Assembly (NCBI GenBank): GCA_018857735.1
Contig: JABMCL010000737.1
Span: 1,300,001-1,364,000, forward strand
Source of the DNA: Alviniconcha marisindica
Taxonomy: Eukaryota; Mollusca; Gastropoda; Provannidae
Direction: 5' to 3'
Length of the DNA stretch: 64,000 nucleotides
The notes under the pieces are model-generated. The model was not told where the DNA came from. It searched no databases and worked only from the letters and a program-made list of their open reading frames with translations. Positions 37,660 through 51,396 of this stretch are shown here, piece after piece. How positions within the stretch are numbered: the first letter of the stretch is position 1; every line of letters begins with the position of its first letter. Position numbers and translations under genes: made by a program.

Positions 37660-39595
37660 TGACAGCGGTGTAAGAGGTTGGTTTTGTGGCTTGAACTGTG
37701 GAATATTCATGAGCCCATGGGAGCCATACTTTTTCTCTGAACAGTGTACTGTATGTGTGTGTACGTATGCATGTCAGTATGTGTGTGCAACTGCATGACA
37801 GCAGAGAATTGTAATTAATCCCTGTGTGCAACTGTGTGTGTAATGTGCGTGCATGCGTGTACTGTGTGTGTTCATCTGCATAAACATAGAGAATGTGAAT
37901 CACTGTGTTGCATTGTGTCCATGATCATTGTGTTAAAGATACAGGAAGAAAAAAGAACAAAAACACAGAGAATTTACTTGTGTTGTAAAGATATTTCATA
38001 TTCTGAAATGCATTTCATATTTTGTGCTTTGTCTATGGCAGTCAATGGACTCGAACAACAAGGCAAAACACAGCTGGGACATTAACAACCAGTTCCTCAG
38101 TATGTCCAGTGATGGATGTTTCTTAAAGTATCTGCCTTTGTGAACTGTAATCTTTCAGACCCTCCTATGTTTAACATGGTATAAGGAATAGTCAACATTT
38201 CTTGTTCCATCTTAAAAGTGCAAAGCTTGCTCCAACACTGAACTGAAAATGCATGTATCCATAAGGTTCTATAAACTACACATACAAACCACCATATGAT
38301 GAAAAGCACTTTTTGAACTCCTTGAATAATGTGGAGATCACAACCCACATGCACCAAACAGCATTTTCATGAGATTACAATTCTGCTTACACACACCTTC
38401 TGAAATGCCATCTGCATGCTTGACCTGCTTAGTATGTTTTGTTTTTCTGGCAGCAGTTCCATTAAGACATTTTTATGTCAGTGTTGAGGGGAATCTGCCG
38501 TGTGGAACAATGAATCACATGTCTTGAGGAACAGACTCCATTCTGTACACACACTCGCACAGAAATAAAACTGCAGCAGTTAAAACACATCAACACAATG
38601 TCCAATGCTGTCTTTTTACATTTTTAATTAAAATAATTTATCTGTACATGCTCATTCTTTCTGATCAGTTATAGATTTAGATTTCTCTGTAGAACACTTA
38701 CAACATTCAAGTTCACATTTCACTTGACACCATCAATAAAAATTTCATGTGACAGCAATCAACAAACTGCGGGGTGGCACTGAGACTTGACAAGGAGGGG
38801 AACGCAAACACAAACTGACAGTACATCACAGGCATGGGGACTGGGAAGCGTTCAGAATCTGATCCAAAGAAAGAAACAACTTCCTGCAGTTCACAAGCAC
38901 AGGCTCTCCAAAATGTGCGCTCAAAAATGCGGTCGACAAGTCGACATCAGCACCGTTGGGCATGCTTAGTGCATGGTGGAAGTGGGGGTGGAAGACCCAT
39001 GCATGAAGATGTTTACTTCTTGACATGGGCCAGAGTTGAAATGAGCAGTGCCCACAAGTCGGGGGAACCTAACTTCAGTGCCCATTGCTCTGCTCTGAGC
39101 TGGTCCTGAGATTTGTTTTTAAATCCTTCCCTTAGGTTGTCACGCAACATCTTTGGCAAAGCGTTTCCCATCTGCTTACAGGAAGTAATATGGCTCCCAG
39201 CTTGAATGCTGATTGTTCATGCATTCACAGATGGAGCAAATTTTTCAAAATGGGCATTTCCTGAAGTTTAAAGGGGAATATGCTTGAAAACAGAAAAAGT
39301 GCAAATATTTCCATCTGCACTCTGCTGGCCTCCATTGCAAGCTCTATCAATGTTTATACAAAAGAAGAACTTTTTTCACTGCACATTTTGAGCTCCTCAG
39401 GGTTAGTAACTGGATCTTAACATCCTGTCTATGGTACAGGGTCGCCTAAGAATGATCAAACTCTATCACATTCACAAACAAATGCACGTTTCAAAACTTT
39501 TCTCAAGTGTAATCCTTTCTTGAGTGAAGTCTACAAAATCTGTACACAAATATACAACAGCACAGGCATGCACAAATATTAAACACCAAGTTTTA
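37660..39595. other. Intergenic, no gene seen
   Basis: Downstream of the NDUFAF2 stop. AATAAA motifs at 38564 and 38735 could be alternative ends. A TG-rich stretch lies at 37750-37870. Confidence 0.5.
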
Positions 39596-39599
39596 AAAG

Positions 39600-40160
39600 T
39601 TACTCGTCCTCAGGGGTGCACCCATGTTGGTTTTTTCTTTACCACTGAGTGCCGCCATGCTGGTTTTCTCTTTACCACTGAGTGCAGCCATGCTGGTTTT
39701 CTCTTTACCACTGAGTGCCGCCATGCTGGTTTTCTCTTTACCACTGAGTGCAGCCATGCCGGTTTTCCCATTACCACTGAGTGCAGCCATGTCGGTTTTT
39801 CCTTTACCATTGAGTGCAGCCATGCTGGTTTTCTCTAGTGTAGCCATATTGGTTTTCCCATTACCATTGAGTGCAACCATGCTGGTTTTCTCTAGTGTAG
39901 TCATGTTGGTTTTCTCTTTACCAATGAGTGCAGCCATGCTGGTTTTCTCTTTACCAATGAGTGCAGCCATGTTGGTTGTCCCTTTACCAATGAGTGCAGC
40001 CATATTGGTTTTCTCTTTACCACTGGGTGCAGCCATGTTGGTTTTCTCTTTACCAATGGGTGGAGCCATGCTGGTTTTCCCTTTACCAATGGGTGCAGTC
40101 ATGTTGGTTTTCTCTTTACCAATGGGTGGAGCCATGTTGGTTTTCCCTTTACCAATGGAG
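39600..40160. repeat. Minisatellite, 27-39 bp units (GCAGCCATGCTGGTTTTCTC type)
   Basis: About 15 units of ACCACTGAGTGCAGCCATGC plus TGGTTTTCTCTTT, with unit lengths in multiples of three. As a result frames of about 200 codons stay open on both strands. Neither has splice context, compositional bias or family similarity. Confidence 0.93.
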
Positions 40161-40490
40161 AGCAAAAAACATGTTGGCTCATGTGACATATCTGATATTC
40201 TTGCCACACACTCCAGCATTGAATGTTCATGGCATCACCGATACAGGCTGCTGAGCACTCCCGGTGGTGTTTTTGCAATTCAAATGTCAATTTTTCACAA
40301 AAGACCAATTATCCAGTGAAAAATGGCTGACACAGTATTTTTCATACCCTTCCTATTGATAGGGCCCATGATGCTCACTTCAGTTCCCCATTAACCTGTC
40401 TTTGAGACTATTCTTGGGAGAGAAATGTACCATAGACAGTCAATAGGTTTGGGCAGGAAAAGGGTTGATTCTTCTACCTGCCAGAACTGA

Positions 40491-40736
40491 GTCAAACACA
40501 AAAAGGTTCAAACGAACACTTATTTATTTTGACAGGGACACACAGTATGCACATTTTCAGGGAAATCCCCTTTATGCACATTTTCTGGGAAATCCCCTTT
40601 GTTAAGCTTTGACAAAGGGGATTTCCTGGAAAATTTGCATCCTGTGTGTCCATGTCAAAATAAATGAGCGTTTGTTGGAACCTTTTTGTGTATGGATCTT
40701 GTTTTAGAGTGCGAGCAGTCATTCTGTTTCAGATTC
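40491..40736. mobile_element. Foldback MITE, intergenic copy
   Basis: The arms contain AAGGTTCAAACGAACACTTA and its near complement GAGCGTTTGTTGGAACCTTT. The centre holds a duplicated GGGAAATCCCCTTT and its inverse AAAGGGGATTTCC. The flank AGAGTGCGAGCAGTCATTCT matches the copies at 34200 and 61690. Confidence 0.8.
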
Positions 40737-43427
40737 CTCCCCCCCCCCCCCCCCCGCCAGAACTGAATTCATTTTGCTGGATGTTCAGATTTGGTCATGA
40801 TGTTCAGTTTTGGCCATGCCCACATGTTCTGCGTGTTGGTGGGAGTGGAAATGGAGATGGGATGTCAAACAGCTAGAAATGACAGGACTGGAAAGTTGAT
40901 TAACAGTGCATGTGTCATCTCCTTTCACATAAATATGGAATGCACAGGCTTAAAACAAAACAAAAAGGAGATGGCTACCTGCAGCTTGTCTTTTAGACTA
41001 GGTTATAGTCTGAATTACATTTAGCACAGCAAGCACCCACTGGAACAAATATAACAATTCAACACCAGATGTTTACATTACCAAGTTATACATATTTTTC
41101 AAGAAAAACATTGAGAGCAAGTGCTCCCATGACTCAACTTCAAAACCGGGAAATTACTAATACTTTTATACCTTATACCTCTCCTGCAACCTTAAATATG
41201 GCTCACAGACAAGGCGTCTGGTAAGAATTATGGGACGCTTGACACAGTTTATCACCATGTACAGACTCAAAGAGATCTCACTTAAACTACACCTGAGAAA
41301 GGCTAACATCATGTTTTGGGGATGGTTTGGAAATGCCCCAAATGTCTCCCGTGAGTACACACTAATCAAGGTAACTGAAACTGGTATGATACTGTAAAGT
41401 CAATGGAGCCTTGGAGGTCATGCAAAGTCTGCATTTAGAGAAAAAGCCACCATTTTCAGTTTTTGCCCTGACCGGCCTAAATTGCCCTGACTGACAGTGA
41501 CTTAGACTCAACAAAGAAACTAGGCAAGCATCATCTTTATATTTCCAGTTTTTATGCACAGAATGAACCTGGTGAACTGGAAAGCCTCACTCAACCCCTT
41601 CTTTTCCTTTAAAAAACACATTTTATGCCTCTTCCTATCTACGTGGTACCCAAAAGAAATCTGAATCATTCACTATATAACAGTACTCTTCCAATGACAA
41701 CCTGGACTAAATGAAGGGGCAAACCTCTTGTTTGATTTTCTTTGAGCAAATCTTTCCATCTTTTTTTACTTCTTTTTTTCCAAGTAGTACACGCCTGATA
41801 AAAAGAAGAAGAAGAAAAAAGGAAAGTGTTTTATTCTGTGCAAGAGACTCCTGTACAGCTGTAGCAGAGTTAAACATGCTGTCACTGCCTACACTGATTT
41901 GTATTTGCCCGATAAAATGAAGTTCCACAATAAATCAGAAAACAACATCAACAACAAACAGGTAAGAACGGGGTGCTTTTTCTCCCTCCAATATCCTAGC
42001 CCAACAGAGTAAAGTGCTGATAAATTTGCTGCTTGCCTGCAGTGATGCTATATGCAACATACAGTGTGGAGAGAGTGATACCGTGCAGTAAAGCCAATAT
42101 GGGATCAAAAACTAAAAACAGGATTACCAGAGAAAAGGCAATGCATTTGAAGAAAGGTGTGTGTCTGTTTGATAGACATACACATGAACTTGCGGTCTGC
42201 TTAAAGACAAAGGAAGACAAACATCATTTCTAAACATCAACAACTGAATACTGTATGGTTAACATACAATTTCAACCATAAACACAACTGATTACACCAG
42301 AATGTACCAAGCAGTTTCATTTGATTCAAATGTTCTGCTTTGTACAAACAAACAAAAAAAAGAAAAAAGACCGCAGTAATCATGCGCAGCAGCACGAGTA
42401 GTGTCATCCACCTTCTACATTATGAAACAAGGCCCTGGGACGTAAAAGCTAAATATGAAACAAACTCACAAACCGTGACAAAGAAAATCAATCACAATCC
42501 CCTGATTCTGACATAAACACAACTATTTACACACACACACACACATTCTTTGTATATATACATCAATTAACAGTTGCATGTATGTAACGGCCGCAAGGTT
42601 TCAACTTGTAACCAAACAAAAGAAAAACTACCGCAAAAGCAAAACAAACAAAAAAAGAGGCAAAGGCTGCAGCACTTGAGAGGCTTAAAAAGAACTAAAT
42701 GCCAGAGTATTTTAACCAACCTTTTGTCACTGTATGTTGAATACACACACAATATTTTATCACCACCGAACAATAAATGTGACCATAACTGCAAACTGAG
42801 GCATCATAATTCACACCCTCCCTTTACCACCTTCGACATGAACATAGACAACTGTCATTTTGACAGATATGTGCTGTGTCTATATGAAAAGAAAAATCCA
42901 AATCAGAAATAAAACATGAAGCTACATCTCTCCTTCCTTGCAAGTTGCATATACACACCTACTGTATAGATTTCATCTGCACAGCATACAAACAACATCT
43001 CAAAATCTATACATTGTTGACAACTCTAAAACAGATTCACAGACTGCTGGTCCCAAGAATTCAATATTAGTGCAAGTACATGCAATGAAACAAAATAATG
43101 GTAGTGAAAGCCACAGCAAGGTTCTCCTTTCCACTTCACTCTCACAGCTACACATCACTTTATCCTGCCTGCTGGACTGAAACTCTTACATATCTACACA
43201 GTACGCTAAGTCCATGCAGTTGCTCAAGCCCAACTGTCACTCCTCCCGACCATTCGCAAGCAAATACAGGCACATGCACAAATTTGTTACAGTCAATGAA
43301 TCCACTCTGTCCAACTTGCCGGTCACACACAAATCCAGATACACAGGTAAGCAAGCTGTGGGCAATCACTCTTCTGATGATTCATCAGCAGGGTGTTCCC
43401 AATTCCTGGTTAAAAATTACTGATTTA

Positions 43428-43461
<34 letters not shown>

Positions 43462-44817
43462 ATTACACCATGATAAAAAAACAGCTTGCCTCCAAAAACC
43501 CCCACAGAAGTCATATGATTATAATTCCACAGATATTACGAAGTCATACAACTATAATTCATCATGCATCATTAAGCCATTTAATTACAGTTCAACGAGA
43601 TACAGTATCTGACAACTGACCAGATAAGATAAATGACACCCACAGTGTCAGCACGCATTGCAGTTCAGTAACATATCCTCACGCTCTGCGTTCCACTTCT
43701 CTAGCACAGTGCATACATGAGCCCTGGTAAAGGTTCCACAGGTTTCACCCTCTGACGTCCCGGACACCAAGACTGCCACATTACTGTTTACATGTCTGAC
43801 AAGGTTGGTTCCCAATGTTTCACACTGCCACACGTCCATCATGCACGCAACAGCACTCTAACCTTTGGTTTTGTGTTAAGTGCCACAAAAAAATACTACA
43901 CGACTCCATCACTGTCACCAAAACATTTGCGATGAGTCAGGCATGGCAGAGACACATTTTTCTTAGTGACAGAGATGGTGCCCATTAGTGACCATCTGGA
44001 ATGAAAGTTAAAAGGATCATTCATGACATTTCGGCTGGTTTCTACCAGTGCCCTTGATACCAGCCAATGACTCTGGCTGTGGTAAGGAGAGATCAAAGCA
44101 CGCAAGAAAGAAGGGTCATTATAGCAGGCCTCACTGTGTAACTCTGCCCACTCATTGAAGCTTGTTCACAGCCAGCAACAACACAGAGGACCATACGTCC
44201 AAAGTAACACGGGACAAGTGGACAGGCATTGAAACGGCTTTCAGCCACAGAGGATGCAGTGCTGAGCAGCAAGCACATTGTAGCTGACCTACTCCTAGTG
44301 ACAATAATAGATTTCTAGTGCACCTATTCTTCGGAAGCTCAAAGTGCTATCCAATGGAAGATGGAACATAAAATCAGGAGGAAAAGATACACAAGTAATG
44401 TCGCAATCTTTCTCTCCCTACCACACGCTCCCCCTCTCTGTCTCCCTCCCTCTCTCCATAGGTGCAATCTGCAATGAGGAAACAGTTTGGCCAAATGGAA
44501 TGCTGGCAGAGGTGCACGTCTATCAAACTATCAGCTTGGGGCAATGGCTGGGCCAACAAAAGGCACATGAGTGCATGCAGGGTGCAACAACTGTGCATAA
44601 AGTAATCTTTTCTTCTTCTTTTTTCCTTTTTTTATGTCAAGACAGGCTGGAATCAAAAAGAAAGTTATGGCATGAGCAGTGCTCACAAGGAACAAAGTTA
44701 GGTAACTCTAGTTTCATAGCCACACATGCACAGCCTGGATCGAGTCCATGCTATACCTCATGCCAAGGATATCAATGACTGCTATCTTCTTTTTCTTAGG
44801 TTTGGTCTTCTGGCATT

Positions 44818-44860
44818 CGGATGCTGAAATCTAACTAGTTTGCTAGATTTTCAGCATCCA
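44818..44860. repeat. Perfect-stem-like inverted repeat
   Basis: GGATGCTGAAATCTA and TAGATTTTCAGCATCC face each other across about ten bases. This is a strong hairpin of unknown origin. Confidence 0.7.
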
Positions 44861-46296
44861 GCATCCCAACATGCACCCATAAAGGCTGATGAAAAGAAGA
44901 TGATAGATTGAAACAAAAACTTTTAACACTAAAACCTGATGAATGACAGACTCTTCTCCTTCCACCCCCCCCCCCCCCCCCCAATAAACACACACATGCA
45001 CATACAAAAAAAAGAAAAAAGAAGTGCTGCTTGAACTACGAACAACCAAAGTAGTTAGTTATTGGATTTTAACATCCTGCGAACCACACTATGTCATCTC
45101 AGATGATAAAAGGAATGTGCTGAGAACTACTACAGCATCAGCTTAATAAGTGTCTGATACTCTTGCACATTCCTTTCATGCATGCAAATAACTTACAATA
45201 ACACATCCTTCAAAAACACACTCTGTTTTCTTCTGAATAATGGAGAGTGAAAAAGTTCCACCAACTTCAGCTCGTCCCACTTCAGAAAAAGTTGTATCAC
45301 AAGTATTGCACAAATATTTTTTCTGGCATTTTTAGGAACATTTAGCAATTCACAAAAGGCTGAACAGGGATTCAGAAGTGTTGTATTACCCAGTCACTGA
45401 CTGATACATTGCTAAATAGCCATTATTCTAAACACATATCCATTTACCAATAATTTGAATACATACTGGTGCTGTGTTTTCCACCTGTACTTTCACTCAC
45501 AAATGCAGATCAATCAATTTGCTTATATTTTCTTTCCTAATCCATGTTACCCCCACCCCTCCCCAATGAAACCTGTCTTAGTCAAAACTGACACAAAATG
45601 TTTGTCATCAGATGATAACCGAATCACACTTTGGCATGTGTAGCATGTGTACAGTCTTCCTTGTGGCAAGAACAATCACTTGCCAGTTAAAAACAAAACA
45701 AAGTCAACAATATGACCCTCAAGCATGCACGTTCATAAATCCTGCAACAGCGTCCAGAAATCAGCCACAGCAAGCACTGCTCTATCCTTCAAACTTGAGC
45801 AAAGCAAACGATCGGAAAGCCAAAGCCAAGAACGTACCTATACAACTCCAACAATCCATGTCATCCACATCTGTTACATATATGTGTTATAGGTACAGGT
45901 AAAGAACTCTCCACAAGCCTTGCAGACATTGTGCATCCCACTGCAACATCAATACGTCAACACTGTACTCAGTCACTTCACAACTTGTCACTATTGCAAA
46001 CACCAGTGAGGCATAGTGTTCTGACTTTCTCTAAAGACTCCCCAAAAATTTACCATGCCATGGGAAATCAACCCTTTTCCAAGCATCCTGTCTAAGTTTA
46101 AACAACTGCAAGAAAGAAAACAAACAAATAATAAAATAATAAAAAATCCTTTGGGTACTGACTAATATTAAAAAAACGGAAAAACAAAACCGATTCTTTT
46201 AAATACTGTATGTATCAGAGTCAGCACCTCATTGCATGGGTGTACAAGACAATTAATACCAAATAACTCAAGGGTTGAGTGCCAGAACTATATATC

Positions 46297-46302
46297 TTTA
46301 TT
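46297..46302 (-). promoter_or_regulatory. Candidate polyadenylation signal AATAAA of AP3D1
   Basis: TTTATT on the plus strand is AATAAA on the minus strand, about 356 bases past the AP3D1 stop. No closer AATAAA was noticed. Longer alternative 3' ends are possible. Confidence 0.5.
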
Positions 46303-46657
46303 GGAATAATTCTGGCAGTCAACCCTCCAATTTACTACAGTTGTAAGTACTTTTTAATTCCACGTGGCAAGGTAAATTCCTGGGAGTCTTTGCATCTGGG
46401 AAGCCGCAGGAAGCCCCGATGGACATGGCAACCACCACCAACTCTCCGGCCGCAGTTTTATCACAGGCGTGAGTGGTGGCCAACTGTGGGCATCATGCAA
46501 TGCATCACACTTCACCGTACTGTTCGTGGGACTGAAGCCACAATAGCCTTGCGTGCTGTTCTGCAAGCTGTGCCTACCGCCCTGCACTGGAAGAGTGCAG
46601 CCAGGTGTCCTGATTGCATGTTGTAGAACAGAGCTATGCTGAGCCAGGGGCTGGGTG

Positions 46658-49600
46658 TTAGGACAGGGGAGTGCTAGCCTCCGCGCACACCGTCCTCACG
46701 TCCTCCAGAACGTTGGAGAGAAAGCTCTCGTCTGTGCTCTTGCCATCCACTGTTAGCGTCCCGCCCGACTGCACACAGATACATTTTGTTTTTAATGCCT
46801 GGTAAACCACATGGGTTATATCAGGGAGAAATCCAACTGCAGAATGGGGTAAAAAGCAAGATGCAGTCGGCAATATCAGCTAAGAAAGAACAGCACCTGC
46901 CACAAAACTACAGCTCGTAGCTCTGAACATAGATTTGTTGCTTATGATAACAACCCAGAGTAGTCCTCTCACACTTATGGTTCACACTCTCTCAGCACTG
47001 CTGGGAATGAAACAATCCAAGAAATGCGGTCTTACCGCCACAATTTACAAATGCAGTTATCCATGTACGTAACCCAAATATGACAGAGGCTTTTGAGGGC
47101 AATATGTCTTTATGACTGTCTCTTCAATATTGCAAACAACTAGCTAACAAGCACATGCACACAGATGACATGTGCTCTGCCATACCCACACTAACAAACT
47201 TACCATTTTGACGAGTAAACAGACAGTGTGGTCCTGGATCGACCGACTGAACAAAGATGCACTCTCAGCCACTTGCTCCACCACTGTCCAACACAAAGTG
47301 TAAGAGTTAGCATCAAGGCACAAGTCCCCCAAGGTGTGCATATGTCTGTCTTTGTGTGCACATGCCTGCGTTTGTGTGTTGCTAGTGTTACTGTACAGTG
47401 CTCTGCGCTTCCACTTGTGGTATAAAGGGGTGGAATAAACCTGTTATTATTTATTACTAAACAAAGTTCTGCTTTTCCTTTGCTATTTCCCTTGCTCATT
47501 CTGAGCAGTAACTAGCATCTCTCGTGACACATAGATCAGTAATTTGCAAGTTGCCTGCTAAAGAATCCTGGTTCAATACCTTCACAGTGTCTACACAGTT
47601 TATCGACTGCCAGTGACCCACTGGACTTGCCCTTGGTGGCTACAGCAACAAATCTGTCTACCCAACAGATCTGCCCTTGGTGGCTACAGCAACAAATCTA
47701 GCCACCCAACAGATCTGCCCCTGGTGGCTACAGCAACAAATCTGTCTACCCAACAGATCTGCCCTGATGGCTGCAACAACAAATCTATCTCCCCAACAGA
47801 TTTGCCCCGGGTGGCTACAACAACAAAATGTGACCCCATCTACCCAACAGATTGGCCCCTGGTGGCTGCAACAACAAATCTGACCCCATCTACCCAACAG
47901 ATTGGCCCCTGGTGGCTACAACAAATCTGACCCCATCTACCCAACAGATTGGCCCCTGGTGGCTACAACAAAACATCTGACCCCATCTACCCAACAGATT
48001 GGCCCCTGGTGACTACAACAAAACATCTGACCCCATCTACCCAACAGATTGGCCCCTGGTGGCTACAACAAAACATCTGACCCCATCTACCCAACAGACT
48101 GGCCCCTGGTGGCTACAACAAAACATCTGACCCCATCTACCCAACAGATTGGCCCCTGGTGGCTATGATACATCAGACCCATTGGACTTGCACCTGGCAG
48201 CAGTGCGCTAAACCTGATCCAGTCCTCAAACTGGACTCACCCTTGAAGTGCATATAGAATGAGAGGCGAGCCAGAAGATGTGCGAAGGGGACCCCCTCCA
48301 TCTCCACCTTGATGGAACCTTTGGCCGTCAGCTGACCACTGCTCAGCAGGGCTGCAAAGTCCTCACTGAAACCAAGCAAGCACAACTGCTGAAATCAATT
48401 AAACGCAAAATTTTAGATGCATGTGTGTGTATGTGTGCGTGCACGTGCGCATGCACACGCGTGTCTCATTGTATATGTTTGATTTTTGCTTCGTTTGATT
48501 TTTGTACATGTACATTAACCAACTCCCCATGCCCTTGTTCTTTGAAAAGCACTCTGGGCTTTTTAAGAATCTGCGCTTTAGAAATTACCATTATTTTCAA
48601 TACCCAAATGATTTTTACCCTGCAGTTAAAAGGATTTTCATAACAAAAGTCGTAAGTCCTGTCAAGTTTTCACTGAAATTGCACAAACTATTATTGTAAT
48701 AAAACCACTGAAACTCACAACAGCGATCTGTAATGCAAACAGTGGAACAAACAAAGTACCCAGCTGGGTTTTACCCACAAGTTCAAAGGATTTTTAAAAT
48801 GCTCTAACCAAAACGTTCCTGACATTAAGTAAATCCTCACATCTTCAAAATCAAACATTTCATTGCATTATCTTGATTAGGATTTGGTCTGATAATGCCA
48901 ACACCTGTTAACCACAATCACGTATACACCACATGCACTCAAGCTTTAGAACTGGATACAGAGGCAGGTGACAGTAACACAGGACCAGTGACAACTGAAC
49001 ATATGTGACAGAGACAGCTGAACATATCACCCCCACTGTAACTGACCCATGACCCAGGAGAAATCTAACAGACTTTCTAGTACAGCATGATGCTGCTTGG
49101 CAAAGTGCCTTCAGAGTCACGTCACTAAGACTTCACCAAGGCCGTCCTTCCTCAGTTACATTGCAAGTCTTGATGTGCGATGGTGAAGTACCTTCAGTCA
49201 CTTCACTAAGACTTCACCATGGCCGTCCTTCATCAATTACACTGCAAGTCTTGATGTGCGATGGTGAAGTACCTTCAGTCACTTCACTAAGACTTCACCA
49301 AGGCCTTCCTTGATCAGAGTTACACTGCACGTCTTGCTGCGTTAGGGCGAGGTGGCCAAAGCTGACCATTGATTGGCTAGTCAGTTTATGACATGCCTGG
49401 GTTGCTGGCCACTGCTTAGCACAAAGTCTAAATCTAATTCACCAAGGCCTTCCTTGATCAATTACACTGCAAGTCTTGTTGTGTTAGGTCGAGGTGGCCA
49501 AAGCTGACCACTGATTGGCTAGTCAGTTTATGACATGCCTGGGTTGCTGGCCACTGCTTAGCACAAAGTCTAAATCTGTAGAAAATGGAAGAAGAAACTA

Positions 49601-51396
49601 CCACCAATGAGGACAAGATGGCTGTTTTTATTGCCCTGTGAGAGCATCAGCAAATGCAGTGGGACTGATCTGATCACAGTTGCAAGTAACACGAAAGAAG
49701 GGATATGCTTCTGTGGAAAATTGTTCAAAATCTGGGCAAGGGCAGCCCACTATAGAAAATCAAGAACCAAAAATGACTGAGGACATATTCATCAAGGACA
49801 GTTTGCTAAAAGGCCGGCTGGTGGCACTACACAGCTCTGTTGACTACACTCAAGAGGCTGGAGTGAACCCCTTGAGGTTGCAAATGACTCCTCTCCGTTG
49901 TTTGGGTTAAAAAACAAAACATTTTTAATCATACTTAAACTGTACTTCAGGTGCTCTTTTACAGATCTGTTTGGTACAGTTCCATCAAAAATGCTGTTCA
50001 AGTTCTTAGGAAGATGATTGCAGAGTACCAGAAACCCTGCTAAAAATGTCCAAAATATCAATGTACTAGAGACAAGAGCCAGACTACAGTTCATTTTTCT
50101 GACCTCTTGCAAGGCGAGGTCATAAGGTATGAGGAGCAGGGCAGGTGGATCCTGAAGTCAGCCTTCTCCTGCGTGGAGCCGTCAGGAGATTTCAAGATGT
50201 ATGTCAGTGTGCCACGCAGCTTCTGGGGAGCCGTGATGTCCTCCACAGTGAAGGCAAACTGACCCTCATTCTGGGCACCAGGGGGCAGCGTGAAGGGCAC
50301 CCTGACACTGTCATTGTGGTTCTGACCCAGCTGTTGACACACATGATGCAAAAAACTCAGCACGGCCAGGACAGAAAAGACTGAGCAAGTGGACAAAAAT
50401 AATTATCCAGATGAGCAGCATCAAGCTGAAACATGCAAATTCTTCAGGGTGATGCTAATTACAAAACTGAGAAAGGGATCAGAGTTGTACAGACAGGTCT
50501 GAGATGTGCACTACATTTTCCATGCTTGGGTGACCCTGTGCGGTTGGTACAAGCACACTCTGGTACATTTACACCAGTGCTTTAGACGTGCACAAAAATG
50601 TCCTTGCTCCTATTCCTGGACTTGCTGTCAAGACACTCCCTGTCTTCGAAAAACTTGCACTAAATGCCCAGATTAGAAACGAAAAAGATTAAAAACACAT
50701 CTTCAACCCTTTATCCAGACTCCCTTTTCTCTGCACTTACCCCCCTGATGAGCTTGGTGTTGAGAGTGTCCAGGACATTCAACTCCAGGTCTTTGACAGT
50801 GTGTTCTGTCAAGTTGGCAAACACAATGGACACAACAACCTGGTTGCTGCGTTGGTGGTTGATTCGCACCTCGTAGGTCTGCAAGTCAACACAAAACACT
50901 CTGAACCTGTGCACAGTGGGTGGGGGTCATGGCGAGGCAAACAATTTATGTACCAAAGACCCATCTGTCTCTGATTCTGCCTCCTCTTTTAAAGCTGCAC
51001 CTGTTCAATAACTATTTCTAAACTGTCTTTTTCACAGCCATGCCTAACCCCCCATCTGGTGTGTTTATTGTGTGTGTGTGTGTGTGCAGTGTTATCGTAA
51101 AGCGCCCAGCAGTATATGGGCACTCTAGAAATCCTCTTTATTATTCCTACTATTATTATTAATCGCACTTTTTTTTAATCCATTCAGCATTCTGCAGATA
51201 CAGCAGAACCAGTTCAAGACAAAATCCTTTTGAGGGAGATTATGCACAAGACAAACTTCTTTAACATGAAGCTCTACTTCCATCCTCTGAAACACTATGT
51301 GCGCATGCAAAAAAATCATCACATTAACACACACAGTGGTCTACTCACCAGTTTGACTGAGCCATTCTCTGCCAGAAGTCTGTAGCTTGACATAGG
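46658..51396 (-). CDS. AP3D1: AP3D1 C-terminal ear exons and stop
   Basis: Six exons encode about 242 residues of the appendage. The 48-base exon 51349-51396 gives SSYRLLAENGSVKL, matching human SSYSLLAENSYVKM. Next come VSIVFANLTEHTVKDLELNV, then FTLPPGAQNEGQFAFTVEDI and DFRIHLPCSSYLMTSPC. The exon at 48241-48365 gives SEDFAALLSSGQLTAKGSIK. The exon at 47204-47283 gives SRSIQDHTVCLLVKM. The last exon gives LTVDGKSTDESFLSNVLEDV and ends STPLS before TAA. Ear domains recruit accessory proteins and regulate core opening. Here the match to human AP3D1 continues to within a few residues of the end, so the gene is intact at its 3' end. Confidence 0.94.

Larger units (their letters stand above)
40170..46290. 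other. Intergenic, no gene seen
   Basis: A foldback MITE lies at 40491-40736, a C run at 40740-40755, a short TG run at 43433-43460 and a hairpin at 44818-44860. No splice-bounded coding exon was recognised on either strand. It may include a long AP3D1 3' UTR. Confidence 0.45.

Noticed and set aside
39593..40319. Two overlapping frames of 208 and 231 codons on opposite strands
   Set aside because: Minisatellite with units in multiples of three; kept only as a finding, not annotated as genes.
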